Assembly (NCBI GenBank): GCA_030549495.1
Contig: JAUIRK010000549.1
Location: 62,001 to 126,000, forward strand
Length of the DNA: 64,000 bases
DNA from: Nectonema munidae
Taxonomy: Eukaryota > Nematomorpha > Nectonematoida > Nectonematidae
Reading direction: 5' to 3'
Shown: piece after piece, positions 12,676 through 24,500 of the stretch
Position numbering within the stretch: the stretch's first letter is position 1
How the letters are laid out: every line of letters starts with the position of its first letter
Notes under the pieces: model-generated
Seen by the model: the letters and a program-made list of their open reading frames with translations, nothing else
The model's database searches: none
What the model was told of the DNA's origin: nothing
Translations under genes and position numbers: made by a program

Positions 12676-12804
12676 GGGTTCCTGTAATTCGTGGGCACAC
12701 GTGGGCACAAGCTTATTTCAAGTAAAAAAATGTTCTATTCTAATAAAAAAGTTTTTACTTGAAATAAGCTAGTGTCCACTTGTGCCAACGAATTACAGGA
12801 ACCC
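12676..12804. mobile_element. Palindromic MITE
   Basis: Arms of about 52 bp face each other across a ~25-bp AT-rich centre. The left begins GGGTTCCTGTAATTCGTGGG and the right ends with its near-perfect complement, ATTACAGGAACCC. Both arms contain GCTTATTTCAAGTAAAAA. Flanks are ATTAAATCA and ATTTAATCA, which may be a decayed target duplication. Superfamily not determined. Confidence 0.75.
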
Positions 12805-13084
12805 ATTTAATCAAATTACTTAAGAAAATAATCAGTTTTTGGAAACATGTATCTTAACCTTTTCACATTTAATTTGTTAATCAATTTTTATATAAGTTAA
12901 AATAGATTTTGATTGTTATTTAACAACAAACATGTGTACAATAAATTTCTTCTTATGTATGAAGCATTGTGCCAGAAAATAAGAAGTGGCTATTATTATG
13001 TAGATAATATATTTTACATTTATTTAACAGTTTATAATAAAAAGTCTTAGTTTTCTTTTGAGTTTTTAAATCATATATCTTCAG

Positions 13085-13480
13085 CCGCTCAGAATTATTA
13101 TTTATAAGACATTATTCGAAGTCTCATCCAATTGAACAAGGAGTTCCACATAGATTTATCCTTGCACTACTTCTTTTCTCAATTTTTATAAATGATGTCA
13201 CTAAAGTATGCGCATCCTATAACTATTTTCTATATGGGGATTACATAACATTGATAATCCCTTATTTATCTTTTGAAAGTTTAGGTTAACTCAAACTTTT
13301 ATAGAAATACAAAATTGGCAGAATCATATCCTTTCAAATTTTGTGAATTTTCCTAAAATCGCTAGCTGCATCTTTTGATATCATTAACATGGTATTGAAT
13401 GACCCTTTCATTTCCAAAACTTAGAGTCTATATTATATGCTACCTTGAAAAAAAGCATATTGTGTGTACTTGTCGACATA
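13085..13480 (+). mobile_element. LINE reverse-transcriptase fragment
   Basis: The plus strand encodes EQGVPHRFILALLLFSIFIN then DVTKVCASYNYFLYGDYITL. This matches the GVPQGSVLGPLLFxIFIND...YADD core of a CR1/Jockey-type reverse transcriptase, with YADD decayed to YGDY. It is short and has no intact domain on either side. Confidence 0.6.
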
Positions 13481-13774
13481 TTAGTCAAAGATTTTTTTAA
13501 TGATATGAACATCTACCTGTTTTGCAATATCGCTCGCTCATCTAAAAAAAGATAAAATATTTTAAGTGAATTCTGTTAAGTTTTAGAAAAAAATCTAAAT
13601 GTTAAAAAAATTAGAAAAAATTAAAGAAGCTTTTAATAAATTATATATCATGTCAAATATAATTAGTTATTTTTTTCAAATGATATTCTTACTTTTTTAT
13701 TTATGTAATAATTTATTATTTGACTTTAGAATAAATTTTCCTTTTGATAATCATTTTTCTGAAATATATCGTAT

Positions 13775-14570
13775 ATAGGAATTACTTGAAATATTCAAAA
13801 TGCAAGAAAGTTTATCATTTTTATTGCCAAGAACTTTCAATGATTGAAGGTTGTAATTTTTGGAACAACCAATTTCTTTGTTTAAAATGTGTTCCTTTGG
13901 ATCATATCCAAGGTTTGATTGCTCGTTAAAAAGATTACAATTTTTTGATTCTCTAAACAATATTAAAAGGATGCAATTACTTTATAAAGAAAATATCTTT
14001 TTGCGTAAAGAAGTTTCTCCTTTGTGTATTAAATATACATCGAAACTAGTTGATTTAAAGTTTATTGATATTGATATAATTTCTGCTCAATATTTTAAAA
14101 GTGATTATTTAGTACCTCTCGTTATAAAAGACGATGGCAATCGCTTATTCAACGCTCTTTCAATTGGTTTAATTGGGAAAGAATCAATCTCAAAAGAAAT
14201 TCGATTTAAAACGGCAATCGATATAAATTTCTTTAAAGAATTTAAAAAAAAAGCAAGTAATGGATCTTTTTATAAAATTTTGAAATGTAAAAATAAAACA
14301 TTATTGTTAGATAATGTAATATATTTACATAGAATTCGGTTTTGAAACGTTATCTTTCATATAAAAGGAGAATCTCATGGATCGAAAAACATCCAAAATT
14401 GAATGCGTCAAATCTTAATCATTGTGTATACGAATATATTGGCGAATTTCCAATAGAAAAAATTTTATCCCATGGGAATAGTAAGATACCTAGTTGCGAA
14501 TATATAAGGACTGAACATAGTACTTTTGAATTCATAAAATCTTGCTATCAAAAAAATACCCCCTAAAAAG
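13775..14570 (+). pseudogene. PHD-like/OTU-like gene relic
   Basis: Three overlapping open stretches (13744-13929, 13860-14345, 14342-14566) are in different frames. The first has a zinc-finger-like pattern (CKKVYHFYCQE...CNFWNNQFLCLKC). The second has VIKDDGNRLFNALSIGLIGK and SKEIRFKTAID, matching the OTU protease signature DGNCLFxALS, but Arg stands where the catalytic Cys would be. Such PHD plus OTU proteins occur in repeat-borne genes. I cannot name the parent element, and the copy is broken. Confidence 0.5.
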
Positions 14571-14704
14571 ATATATAATGAATCTTTCAAAAATGAAGAT
14601 TATATGTTACGGAATTCATCTATTATATATAATACAAAATATTCAATGAATAAAAATTCATCCTTAAATAAAAAAATTATTTTGTGTTATCAAACTTACT
14701 ATTA

Positions 14705-14884
14705 GTTGGTTGGTTGGAGATATCAAAGCACTTTCAGCCGTATGGCTATATGCTCGCATTATGCTTAAGATGGTTAATCACAGTTTTTCTGAATTTGTTT
14801 TTAGAGTTGGGAGCCCCTTGGGGATCGAACCCCTGACCTTCAACTGTTAAGCTGGGAGGTACACCCTAACAACCATTGAGGCTC
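14705..14884 (-). mobile_element. tRNA-derived SINE, family A
   Basis: On the minus strand it begins GTTGTTAGGGTGTACC (A-box side) and has the RNA polymerase III B-box core GGGTTCGATCCCC in complement. It continues into a body with GATTAACCATCTTAAGCATA and ends in CCAACCAAC. A 16-bp target duplication, ATCAAACTTACTATTA, lies at 14689-14704 and 14885-14900. A second copy is at 54073-54241. The perfect duplication points to a young insertion. Confidence 0.9.
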
Positions 14885-14919
14885 ATCAAACTTACTATTA
14901 AAAATAATTAATATTATTA

Positions 14920-15265
14920 TTTGAATAGAAGGAGGCATTAACTTAACTGATTATAATAATAGATCCAACAAAGAAATGCTATAAAATAGAAGGAGGCATT
15001 AACTTAGCTGATTATAATAATATTTCTAACAAAGAAATTGAAAAATTGCTTTGGCCTTCCTACATAAGCAAAAAGAATTTTTCAAAAAAAGTTATTAATT
15101 AAGAGTTTTCGTTTTGAGTTAATAAAATATTTTAAGTCATACGGCCCTTCTTATATTCATACGCCAATTTATAACATGTAATGCTTTTTTGCATATGTAG
15201 GTAAAGCGATTTTTCACTTAATATCATTTCTTTGTTAGACATATTATTATAATCAGTCCTATCTG
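14920..15265. repeat. Duplicated ~65-bp segment, with a third inverted copy
   Basis: GAAGGAGGCATTAACTTA followed by GCTGATTATAATAATA occurs twice in direct orientation (about 14927 and 14990). A related piece, GATTATAATAATATGTCTAA, occurs inverted near 15225-15260. All three would encode TDYNNxSNKE, so they may be pieces of one decayed coding repeat, perhaps the one at 13775-14570. Confidence 0.6.
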
Positions 15266-15508
15266 CAAAGCTATCTAAGATTATTCTTCTCTTCCCATAA
15301 CAGACAACTAGAAAATAAATAATCAAAAAAATTAGCACATGTAAATTTCTCCTGGAAAGTAGTAAGAATAACAACAATAATGTCTTTCTCAATAAATTAA
15401 CTCGATATTCTTATATTTTTTCAAATTCACACTCAAACCAAGTATTTTTTGCTTTTAATAATATTATTAATTATGTTTTGTAATTTGAATTATTTTTTAA
15501 ATATTTAA

Positions 15509-15584
15509 ATGTCCCAACAATCCTTGCTAAAATGGATTAATATAACCCCAAAAAATTCAAAAAAGAAAATTTCTAATGATCTAA
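15509..15584 (+). CDS. MSH6: MSH6 exon 1: start codon and PCNA-box-like motif
   Basis: The ATG at 15509 opens [20 protein letters not shown], close to the human start MSRQSTLYSFFPK. The exon ends CTA A before GTATAT, and the one-base carry-over fits exon 2 exactly (AAT, Asn). The PCNA-interacting box would be Q-Q-S-L-L-K-W-I, with Trp-Ile in place of the usual two aromatics. The exon is too short to stand out as an ORF. The call rests on motif, phase and position. Confidence 0.78.
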
Positions 15585-18500
15585 GTATATTAAAATATTC
15601 AAATGTTTTCATTATTTTTAAAATATTAAATTTATGGTTTATATATTTATCTAATGTTGTATAATCCTATTTCAGTTTTTAACAAAAGTTAAGTAGCCTT
15701 AATTCGCTGGTGTTGCAAAAATAAAAAAAGCATATTTTTTCTAAAAAATTAAAAAATTGATTTTTCACAAACCTAAAAATTAACATAATTTTTATTAAAA
15801 AAGTTGAAGCCAGTGGCATTTAGCACCAGAATATTTTTTTCTAGAAAATGCAAAAACGTTAATCAATGTTTTGATTACTGTTTACCTGTTTTATATACAA
15901 AAATTGAAATATACTTCATTGAAACTAAATTTTTAAAGTGTATTATTTAACATTTTATGCCTTTATATAAACTAAGTTAAAGTTAATGTTGCTCTTTGAT
16001 TGAATCAACTACCAAAGTACATTGTCACTTTAGCTAATATTTGAAATCTGTCAAAACATTCTAACATGGTAATGCGTGTGTAGTGTCTTCTCATTTAATT
16101 CTGATATAGTTGAAAATTTAAAAGAATTTTAACTAATCGCAAGAAGAAGAACTGTAACATTGATAGTTGCTCTTAAAAGTAATACCAAAAATTTAAGATG
16201 CAAGAAATCATTTTTTTAGTATTGAAGAGGAGATTGCAGAACTCGGGTAATTAAATGATAGTATTCCAGAATGTTATAAGTGTGTTTTTATTTACATTTA
16301 CTATATTACTTTTTATTGATGAAAATGCATCTTTTGGTGCAAGAACACAAAGAATACAGTGATCTTCTGAATTTTTACCAATTTAAAATACTCGCTATTC
16401 ACTTGCATATACTTCTTTTCTTCGTATTATTTGTATTTCTTTTGAACATTTATCTGCTTGATTAAACACACGTAACTTATCAGACTAGACAAGGCAAATC
16501 AAATTTTAGAGGAAATACCAAACGGTTTTGGTATATGAAAAATCGGAATGAAACATTAGTATTTGTCGATTACTTTAGGTCACGGGATTTTGACAAACAA
16601 AGTGATATAAATTATGAAAAAGTCGGGGAAATTTATTTCAGAACTTGACTGGGAGCTCTGCTCAGTATCAAAGTGACAGTTAATAATGACTAGATATAAT
16701 TCTGTTTTCAAATGGTGAAAATAGGCAAGAATATACATTGATGTGGAAGAAAGAACTTTTTCAATAAACTTCTCTTGTTCTTTTCCTGGCAAGTCACGTT
16801 TCATAGAACAACAGTAATTCTGATATCTTCCTTCCATGGTGCGAATACCTTGGTGAAACCTTTCATCTTATTCTTCACTTTAGTTTCCACAGTTAAAAGG
16901 AAATTAATCCTGATGTGATCTTAGAAATTGCATTTTTACTTACATACGTCCTCCCAGAGTCTTAAAACTGCATCATTTCTTGAACATTAAACATGCATGC
17001 TGAACTTCTTTTCAGGGAAATTATTTACAACTGTTTTGAAAGCTTACCATGCACATCTCCGTTTCACTAATTACTTTATTCAACTTTTCATTCTCTATAA
17101 ACTTCTAATCTGAGAGATATCGAAAATGCCTGCATTCAATTTTGCATCACTGACTTGTGAAAATGTCTTTCTTATGAAAGAAAATGCTGGACTTCCTTTA
17201 TCGACTCCTTGACTATATGCCTCATCAATCCAAATTTTATATGAAGAGGTGGAAGCAAAATTTGACGAGAGTTAACAAAGGGATACACAAAGTGTTTTTC
17301 TAGATAGTAATTTACTAAGCTGGTAATGTTTATCATCTGCTCCTATATCTCACAAGCATTTCAAATACGGGTACTTAGTGTGCCCACCTTGAATTCCTAA
17401 TATTAGAGACAACCTAAAAAGCTTAAAAAATATTCATACTCTGCCTGAATTATCACTGATCAGTCATTATCTGTTTGAATAACCAAAGATGTGACAACAC
17501 AGCCATACAGATCTTTATCTAAGTTCCTTTATGTATATGTAATAAACATTAGTCATTTTTTCAAAATTGACTTCGTTATATCCGTAAAAGTAACTAATCC
17601 CTCTTTTATTATTTAAGCTCTCTTTTCGCAAACTCCATATCAAAAATTTTGAACATATGTGGCTTCAAATTTTACATTTAGGGTTTTTTAATTCTACATT
17701 CAAATTTTGTACCTAGGTTTATACCTTTTACCATCATCTGGATGCCAGCCCTTTTGTTTTTGTATGTATGCTTCCTTACCCTTTATTTTTTCATTTATTA
17801 GATAAAGAGTATGCTCAAGGTGATATTGTGTTAGTTAAAACGGATACCGTTTCAAAACCAGCTGTCGTTCTTCCTCCTAAAAAAGACTGTTGCAAAAAGG
17901 CAAAAAGTGATGATATATATGTGCAATTCTTCGACTCCGATTATTCTTCATATTCAGTCTGTGTTGAGTAATTTCATTTATTATAATTTCTATCTAATTG
18001 TTTTTGCAAGTACAGTAAAACTTCCAAAAAACGGACATCAATGGGATTTAAAAAAGTGTCCGTAGTTGGGGAGTGTCCTTATTATAGAATATTGAAATAC
18101 AAACAAAATTTTAATTAAAAATCATGAAAAAATTTATTCAAAAATTATATCATTATAATTTTAAATACTAACTTTTTTCAAAATATGAGGTAATTGAAGT
18201 TTGTTTAAGTTTTTTCAATTTTGCTTGAAATTTTGCTTTTGTGCTTAAACTATCTTCAACAGAGCTGATTTGTTCAAACTCTTTTATATAATCGTTTTTT
18301 GCGCAAAAGATTGCAAGTTGTTTGGGGTAATGAAGAGCTTTTGCCATATCAATTAATTCTTGAGTCTAAATATTTTCAGGATCATCTTCCTCATCTTGTT
18401 TTAGCTCTTCTTTATTTGAATCTTTATGACAGTTATTTTCAAGTTCGTCTAGCATTTTTTCTTACCAATTATCTCTATTTGGTTCATCAACGTTATCTTG

Positions 18501-21500
18501 TTCGTCAAAACGAAGGTATTCTTCTCTAGCCATTACAGACTCTTTTGTTTGGTCCCTTATTAAAACAATTAGTTGATCAAGGTCATTATTACTTTCAATT
18601 TCGTTTTCTTCTTCAACATTGTCTATCTCGCCTTTAATTCCGCAAGCTCTGAAACACCTCAAAACACATGTAGATCCAATATCTTTCAAAGATGCATGTA
18701 TCCACTTGCAGGCCTTCAAAACATTTATAGACTTCATAAGATGTTTGATATCAACTTCCTTCCTTTCAATACTCAAAAGGATATTTCTTAAAAGTCTTGT
18801 TCGATATGTTTTAAAACTTTTAATAATGCCCCCATCTAAGGGCTGTAAAACAGGAGTAGAATTTGGTGGTAAAAACAATAACTTAACATTGCTATAACTT
18901 TCATAAAGATGAGAAGGAGCATTGTCCAACAAAAGAATGACATTTCTTTTTTGCGTCTGCATTTTTTTATTGAAATCTTTCATCCACTCACCAAAAATTG
19001 AAGAGGTCATCGAAGCTTTTTTTTCCTTTTTTGTTTCCAAGCTTTACCAATTACCAAAGGAGTTTCAAACTCACCAATCATATTAACACACAAACTAACT
19101 GTTAGTCTGTCTTTGAGCACTTTATTCCCACTACACTCTTAGCCTTTAACATTCAAAGTTTTTAAAGGTAAAAATTATAGCAATTAAGACCAGTTTTGTC
19201 GAAATTGAAGATGTCACTTGGAGCAAAGTCTTTCAATAAATAAGGCAGTTTCGCTTTCCAATCTGTTATATCTTTGATATCAACTTCATTTTTCTCTCCA
19301 CTAATTTTATTAAAACTAATATTGTTTCTTTTTCTGAATTTATCTAACCATCGTGTGGATGCTTTGAAATAAAATAAATTCAACTTCTCTGCCGTAGTTT
19401 TAGCTCTTTCTTGTAACATGGGACGTGAGATCGGTATGTTTAATGATCTGCATTTTTGAAACCAAGCCCAGACAGATTTTTACAAGTCCTCGCTTTCTAA
19501 ATTTGTAGAAACTCGTTTTCTGCTAGAGTTAGTGTTATTTTCATATGCGGTATGAAAATATCATACCATATATATTCATTTGTCTTTTCTTTTTATAATT
19601 TGTTGAATTTGTGTTTTTCCAACTTTGAAATATTTCGCTAGCTCTCTATAGCTAGTATTTGCTCAAAAATACTACAAGGCCATTTGAGACACTGTGATTA
19701 CTTATTGTGTGCATATTGAAACACTCGATTATTATTATAATATAGCTCTCACATAGTTTGTAAAATATTTTTAATAGGAATTTCAGAGCAGCTTGGCATG
19801 ATGTTTAACTCGAAAGTTTGTATTCCCTCTTTTATTCACTTATCTTACATTATCATGTATTCGAATGATCATTACATCCTATAATGTGATCAGCATACAT
19901 GTTTTATAAACAAGCTTTAAAGTAACTCTTACTTATAGAAAATTATTAGGGGAGGGGGGTGGGGTCGAACGTCATTTTCGCCCCCACTAATGTGCGCTCC
20001 TGGATGAATTCTCATACAACTTATAGATTTGATCTCTTTATTTATTCATATTTTTTTTTATAGAATTCGGTTAACTTTTTTTAATGAAAACTAGATAGAA
20101 CTTGCAAAAATAAATAGTTCCAGAATCAATTTTTGATAAAATGCATTACTTTACTAATCACACGTTTACCGAGACTTCTGTAATCTCTAATCAAAAGTTT
20201 GGCTTGGCTTCGTACTTGTTCGTCTTGAGACCGTGCTTTGCCTCTCACATTTGCTGATTCGTTTTTAGCTTAATTGAAAGAATACCCTCTTTCTTACAAC
20301 TTATTTCCATGAATTTGTGAAAAAGTGCTTAGATTGCGATAAATACATGCTAATTTCACAATTTTTTAGTTGCCGGTATTTCATCGAAGGGAGGCGTATT
20401 CTTCCATAATATTACAGATGATATCGATCTCACTATAAGAAATCAAATCTGCAAGACTGGATCAAGACCCCACTTTCCACCACTACGTTATTTGCCAACA
20501 TATTCTCACATACTCACTCTATCGATCATTTCATTTTTGGAGTTTTAAAAAATGTATTTTATTCCTTATAATCAAAATATTACCTTTTATAAAGTGAGCT
20601 AAACTAAGCCTCGAAAAATATATAATCAGCTGAACCAAGTTTTAATAAAGGCTAGATGAGTATTATAAAAATTTGAAATTTTGTTTTAAGCTATTTTTAT
20701 AAATGAGTTTAGTCTATTTTCATGACTGCTTGCATAGCTTAAAGAGGAAAACTGTTACACCTTAAGCTGAAATATTTTTCATCTCTAATATATTTGCATT
20801 TTAGTTCATATGTTTTTTTCTATAATCCTTTCATATTATTTAAGAAAAATTTCTCATTATGACGTTCGGAAAGTGGATAAGTCTAAACGTCAAGATTCTC
20901 TTCATTATAATTTGTGCGATGAAACACTTAAAAAGATAGATGAATTGATGGTGTTGAGTAATGCAGATAGAGTAAATTATATTTTGAATAGAAAAATGAG
21001 TAGTGAGAAGTCTGATGATGATAAAGAAAATGCGTTTAAAGTATGCGTTATCCTTAACTTCAAATATGCACCTTTTTAATTTGTTTTGTATCTTTAAAAG
21101 AACAATTGTTTCGAAACACAACATGAAACGAATGGATTTGCTTCAAAGAGAAAACGAAGGTAAATATTTTTTTGTAATTTGTCATTATCCAGATCAAAAG
21201 GCAATAAGTGAATTTTTGTATATTTTTGGAATACACACTAAATCAAACCTAAGCACCTTAGGGGATAAAAATTAATTCATATTAATTTTAGATTTTAAAT
21301 TGTTTTTTTATCATTTAGTAATTAAAATTTGAGTAAAATGATTGTTAATTCTGCTGTGTTATAAATTTTATCACTTCTTTTTTGTTCCTTATTTTATTAT
21401 ATATATGGTACAAATGTTAAAAACTATTTTCAAACGCAAAGGAAGATTCTTGCTGCTCTGAAATTCCTATCGAACATATTTTACAGACGATGTGTGAGAG

Positions 21501-24500
21501 CTATATAATAATAATCCATTGCTTCAATATGCACACAATAAGTAAGCAATGTTTATCTTCTTTCACTCAAGCCCTCTTCTCTTGTTAAGCTCTCCTATCT
21601 CATTCAGCTCTCTTCTCTCCAGTGACGTAGCTAGGCTGGGGCATGAGGGGCCGTGCCCACACTCCTATGTACCGCATGGTGCCTCCATGCATCTTATGCG
21701 ATATCAGTTTTTGAAAATTTCTCCAATGAAAGGATCAAGAAAGTATAAATAATGTTGCGCAAGTTTTTTGTTTTTAAATTGTGCCCCTTCTATCCACTTT
21801 TTTTTGGCTAACCACTGCTTCTGTCCAATTTGCATTTTGAGTTAAATTAAAATAGTTTTCAATCGTTATAATTTTATATCAATGAATATTGTTAGACTCG
21901 CACTAAGAATATTTTTTCAACAAAAGTCACCAAAACTTTATCACTACGTTTGTTACATTTTGTAACATTTGAAAACTTTAATTTTTTCAAGTCAAGAAAT
22001 TTTTTTAATAGCTATTTGGGAATGAATATTTTGACTAGCTATTCGGTTTAAAAGCAAGAATACTCTATTTGCTTAATATTTGAGCAGAGATATTTTTTAT
22101 AATGTTCGATTGTTAAATTTTATAAGTAACACTGTACATAATCATATCACTTTTTTAAAGAAAATTTGTTGATTATTATAGTAAAAATATAATATCGAAA
22201 CAAAATGTTTCAGTTGTTAAAAATGTATTTGATCTATTTATGACAGCTGTCAGAATTTTATTTGTAGACAGAAATATTCAAAAAAAACGCAATGATTTTC
22301 TTTTCTCGTATACTTTGATTTATGTTAGTGTCCTCGGACATTTCGCCCCATTATTTTCATAAGACAGTTCGTCCCATGTACAATTCGCCCCATTATTTTC
22401 ATAAGACATTTTGTTTCATGGACAATTCGCCCCATATTTTCATAAGACATTTTGTTTCATGGACAATTCGCTTCGTTATTTTTATAAGACATTTTGTCTC
22501 ATGGACAATTTTTTTTGGATTGTTTCATGGACAACAACACTATATTAAAAAGTTAAAAAAATATTTTGGAGTCTAAAATGTCGAGAAGGATAAGTATATA
22601 TTCGAATACAATATTACAGTAGCGCACTTTAAGATAATATTATAATAGCATATATCAAAACTTTTACATTTTGAAAGTAAAGAATTTACAAATATTAACT
22701 TTAAGATTAATTACATTAGGATTTGACTAGTCACTCACAGATTTAAGACAGAAATTGATTTGACACTTCCTTTGTTGAATCTGAGGATGACGAGAGTAAT
22801 ATTATCAGCATATAGCATAGGACAACAGATATCTGATTAACTCTGATTATTATTCGTTAAAAAATATTAGATAACAAAGATATCTGAAATTGTGCACCGA
22901 GGAACCACCAAGCGGCGCCTCAATAAAAGGAACAGCGCAATTTGAGTGAGCGGGAAAGAAGCAGGAACCAAAGTACCCTTTGAGCCAAAATCTATAAGGC
23001 TTGTAAACTCCAAAATTCCTTGTATTGGGTTAAATATGCCTACTATTTAACACTTATATACCGAATGGACACTAGTGCCTCCTAAAATAAAAATAGTCTG
23101 TTTTAAGTTATAAAATTCAATTGAAAAGAATAAACAGACGATTCGTTTTTAAAAACCTCGCCCCATGAAAGTGTCAAAAGAGAAATCAATCTTTTACAAA
23201 ATTTTGAAGAGACTAGATATGATTAAGAAATAATCCGAGACAGGGTGGTTCTTTTTAGAAAAAGAATAATTTTCGTCTTTTTCAATATACAAGAAAAGAC
23301 ACCCACACTTTAGGACGAATTCAATTAATATAACATCTTTAATAATGAATAAAGTCAAAATGATTAGCCTTAGAGTTGTTTCGTCGCAAATGACCTAGGA
23401 TAGCTCTTTTGAGTTGTATAATCTACTAAGTCAATGTGATTTCTGATGATCAGATACTTTGAATGAATCTTCAAATATATTAACCGCTTAATTTTCAACT
23501 TATATCCTATGCCTTGACAATTTCCCTATCTTTTTAGTTTATTTTATACACCCAAATTGAATTAAGTTATTTCAAATGACTTTTCCGTTAAAGAAAAATC
23601 AAGCTAAGATTTTTAAGAAAATTAGCGAAATTTTACTTCTCGAGTATAAAAGTCCAAAGTAAGATATTTCATCATTCCCATTATGTTATGTCATTTTTGA
23701 TGATTGAGACTTTAAATTTATGTCTAACAGAAAAATTTTCATCATCTTGGTAAATGATATAAATTTGTACTCAATTATTTTGGATTTGTTCCCCCCAGGG
23801 GCGTAGCCAGAGGGGGGGGGGGGGGAAGGGGGAAGCCCCCCCCCCCCCCCCCAAATACTAATTATTTTATTTCCAATATGCTTGCCCCCTTAAATTCCTT
23901 GCGTGTCCCCCCTCCCCCCTCCCAACTTCCATTTTTGGCTACGCCACTGGTTCCACCTCACTTCATTTGACATTATGGAATGATAATATTTGTAAATCAA
24001 TTGACATTATGGAATGATAAAGATATATTGTTTAGTAATAATTCAAAGTCGAAAAAAATTTAGTTTGTTTATTTCATATTAATAAAATGTTTTTAATATA
24101 GATTTATAAAATTTGATATAAAAATTAATTTGTGACTTTTTTTTAAAAATCATAAATACTTTTTTTTAATTTTAATACTATCCAATTAGGGTAATTCCCA
24201 AAAAAAAAAATTTAATATTTAAAATGACACTTATGGGAAGTTGTGAGGAATGATGTCTAAATAATTAATATCATATTAGAATTCATCAAAGTTTAAAAAA
24301 GGTTTCGCTCCGTGTAAGGTAAAATAATCTATGTATGAAAATGCAAGATTTAAAATAAATAATAGATGGCGTTAAAATTAAAATAGTAGATAAATTTGAA
24401 GTTTGTTTATTTGGAAAATTTTGATATTTTAAAGAACTTTTTTCACTTATATTAAGCTTATTGCCACTTTTATTAAAAATTAAAAAAACTTTGTTATTGA

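Noticed and set aside
18299-18529. Plus-strand 76-residue ORF
   Set aside because: Lies opposite the tail of the Tigger transposase relic and shows no similarity.
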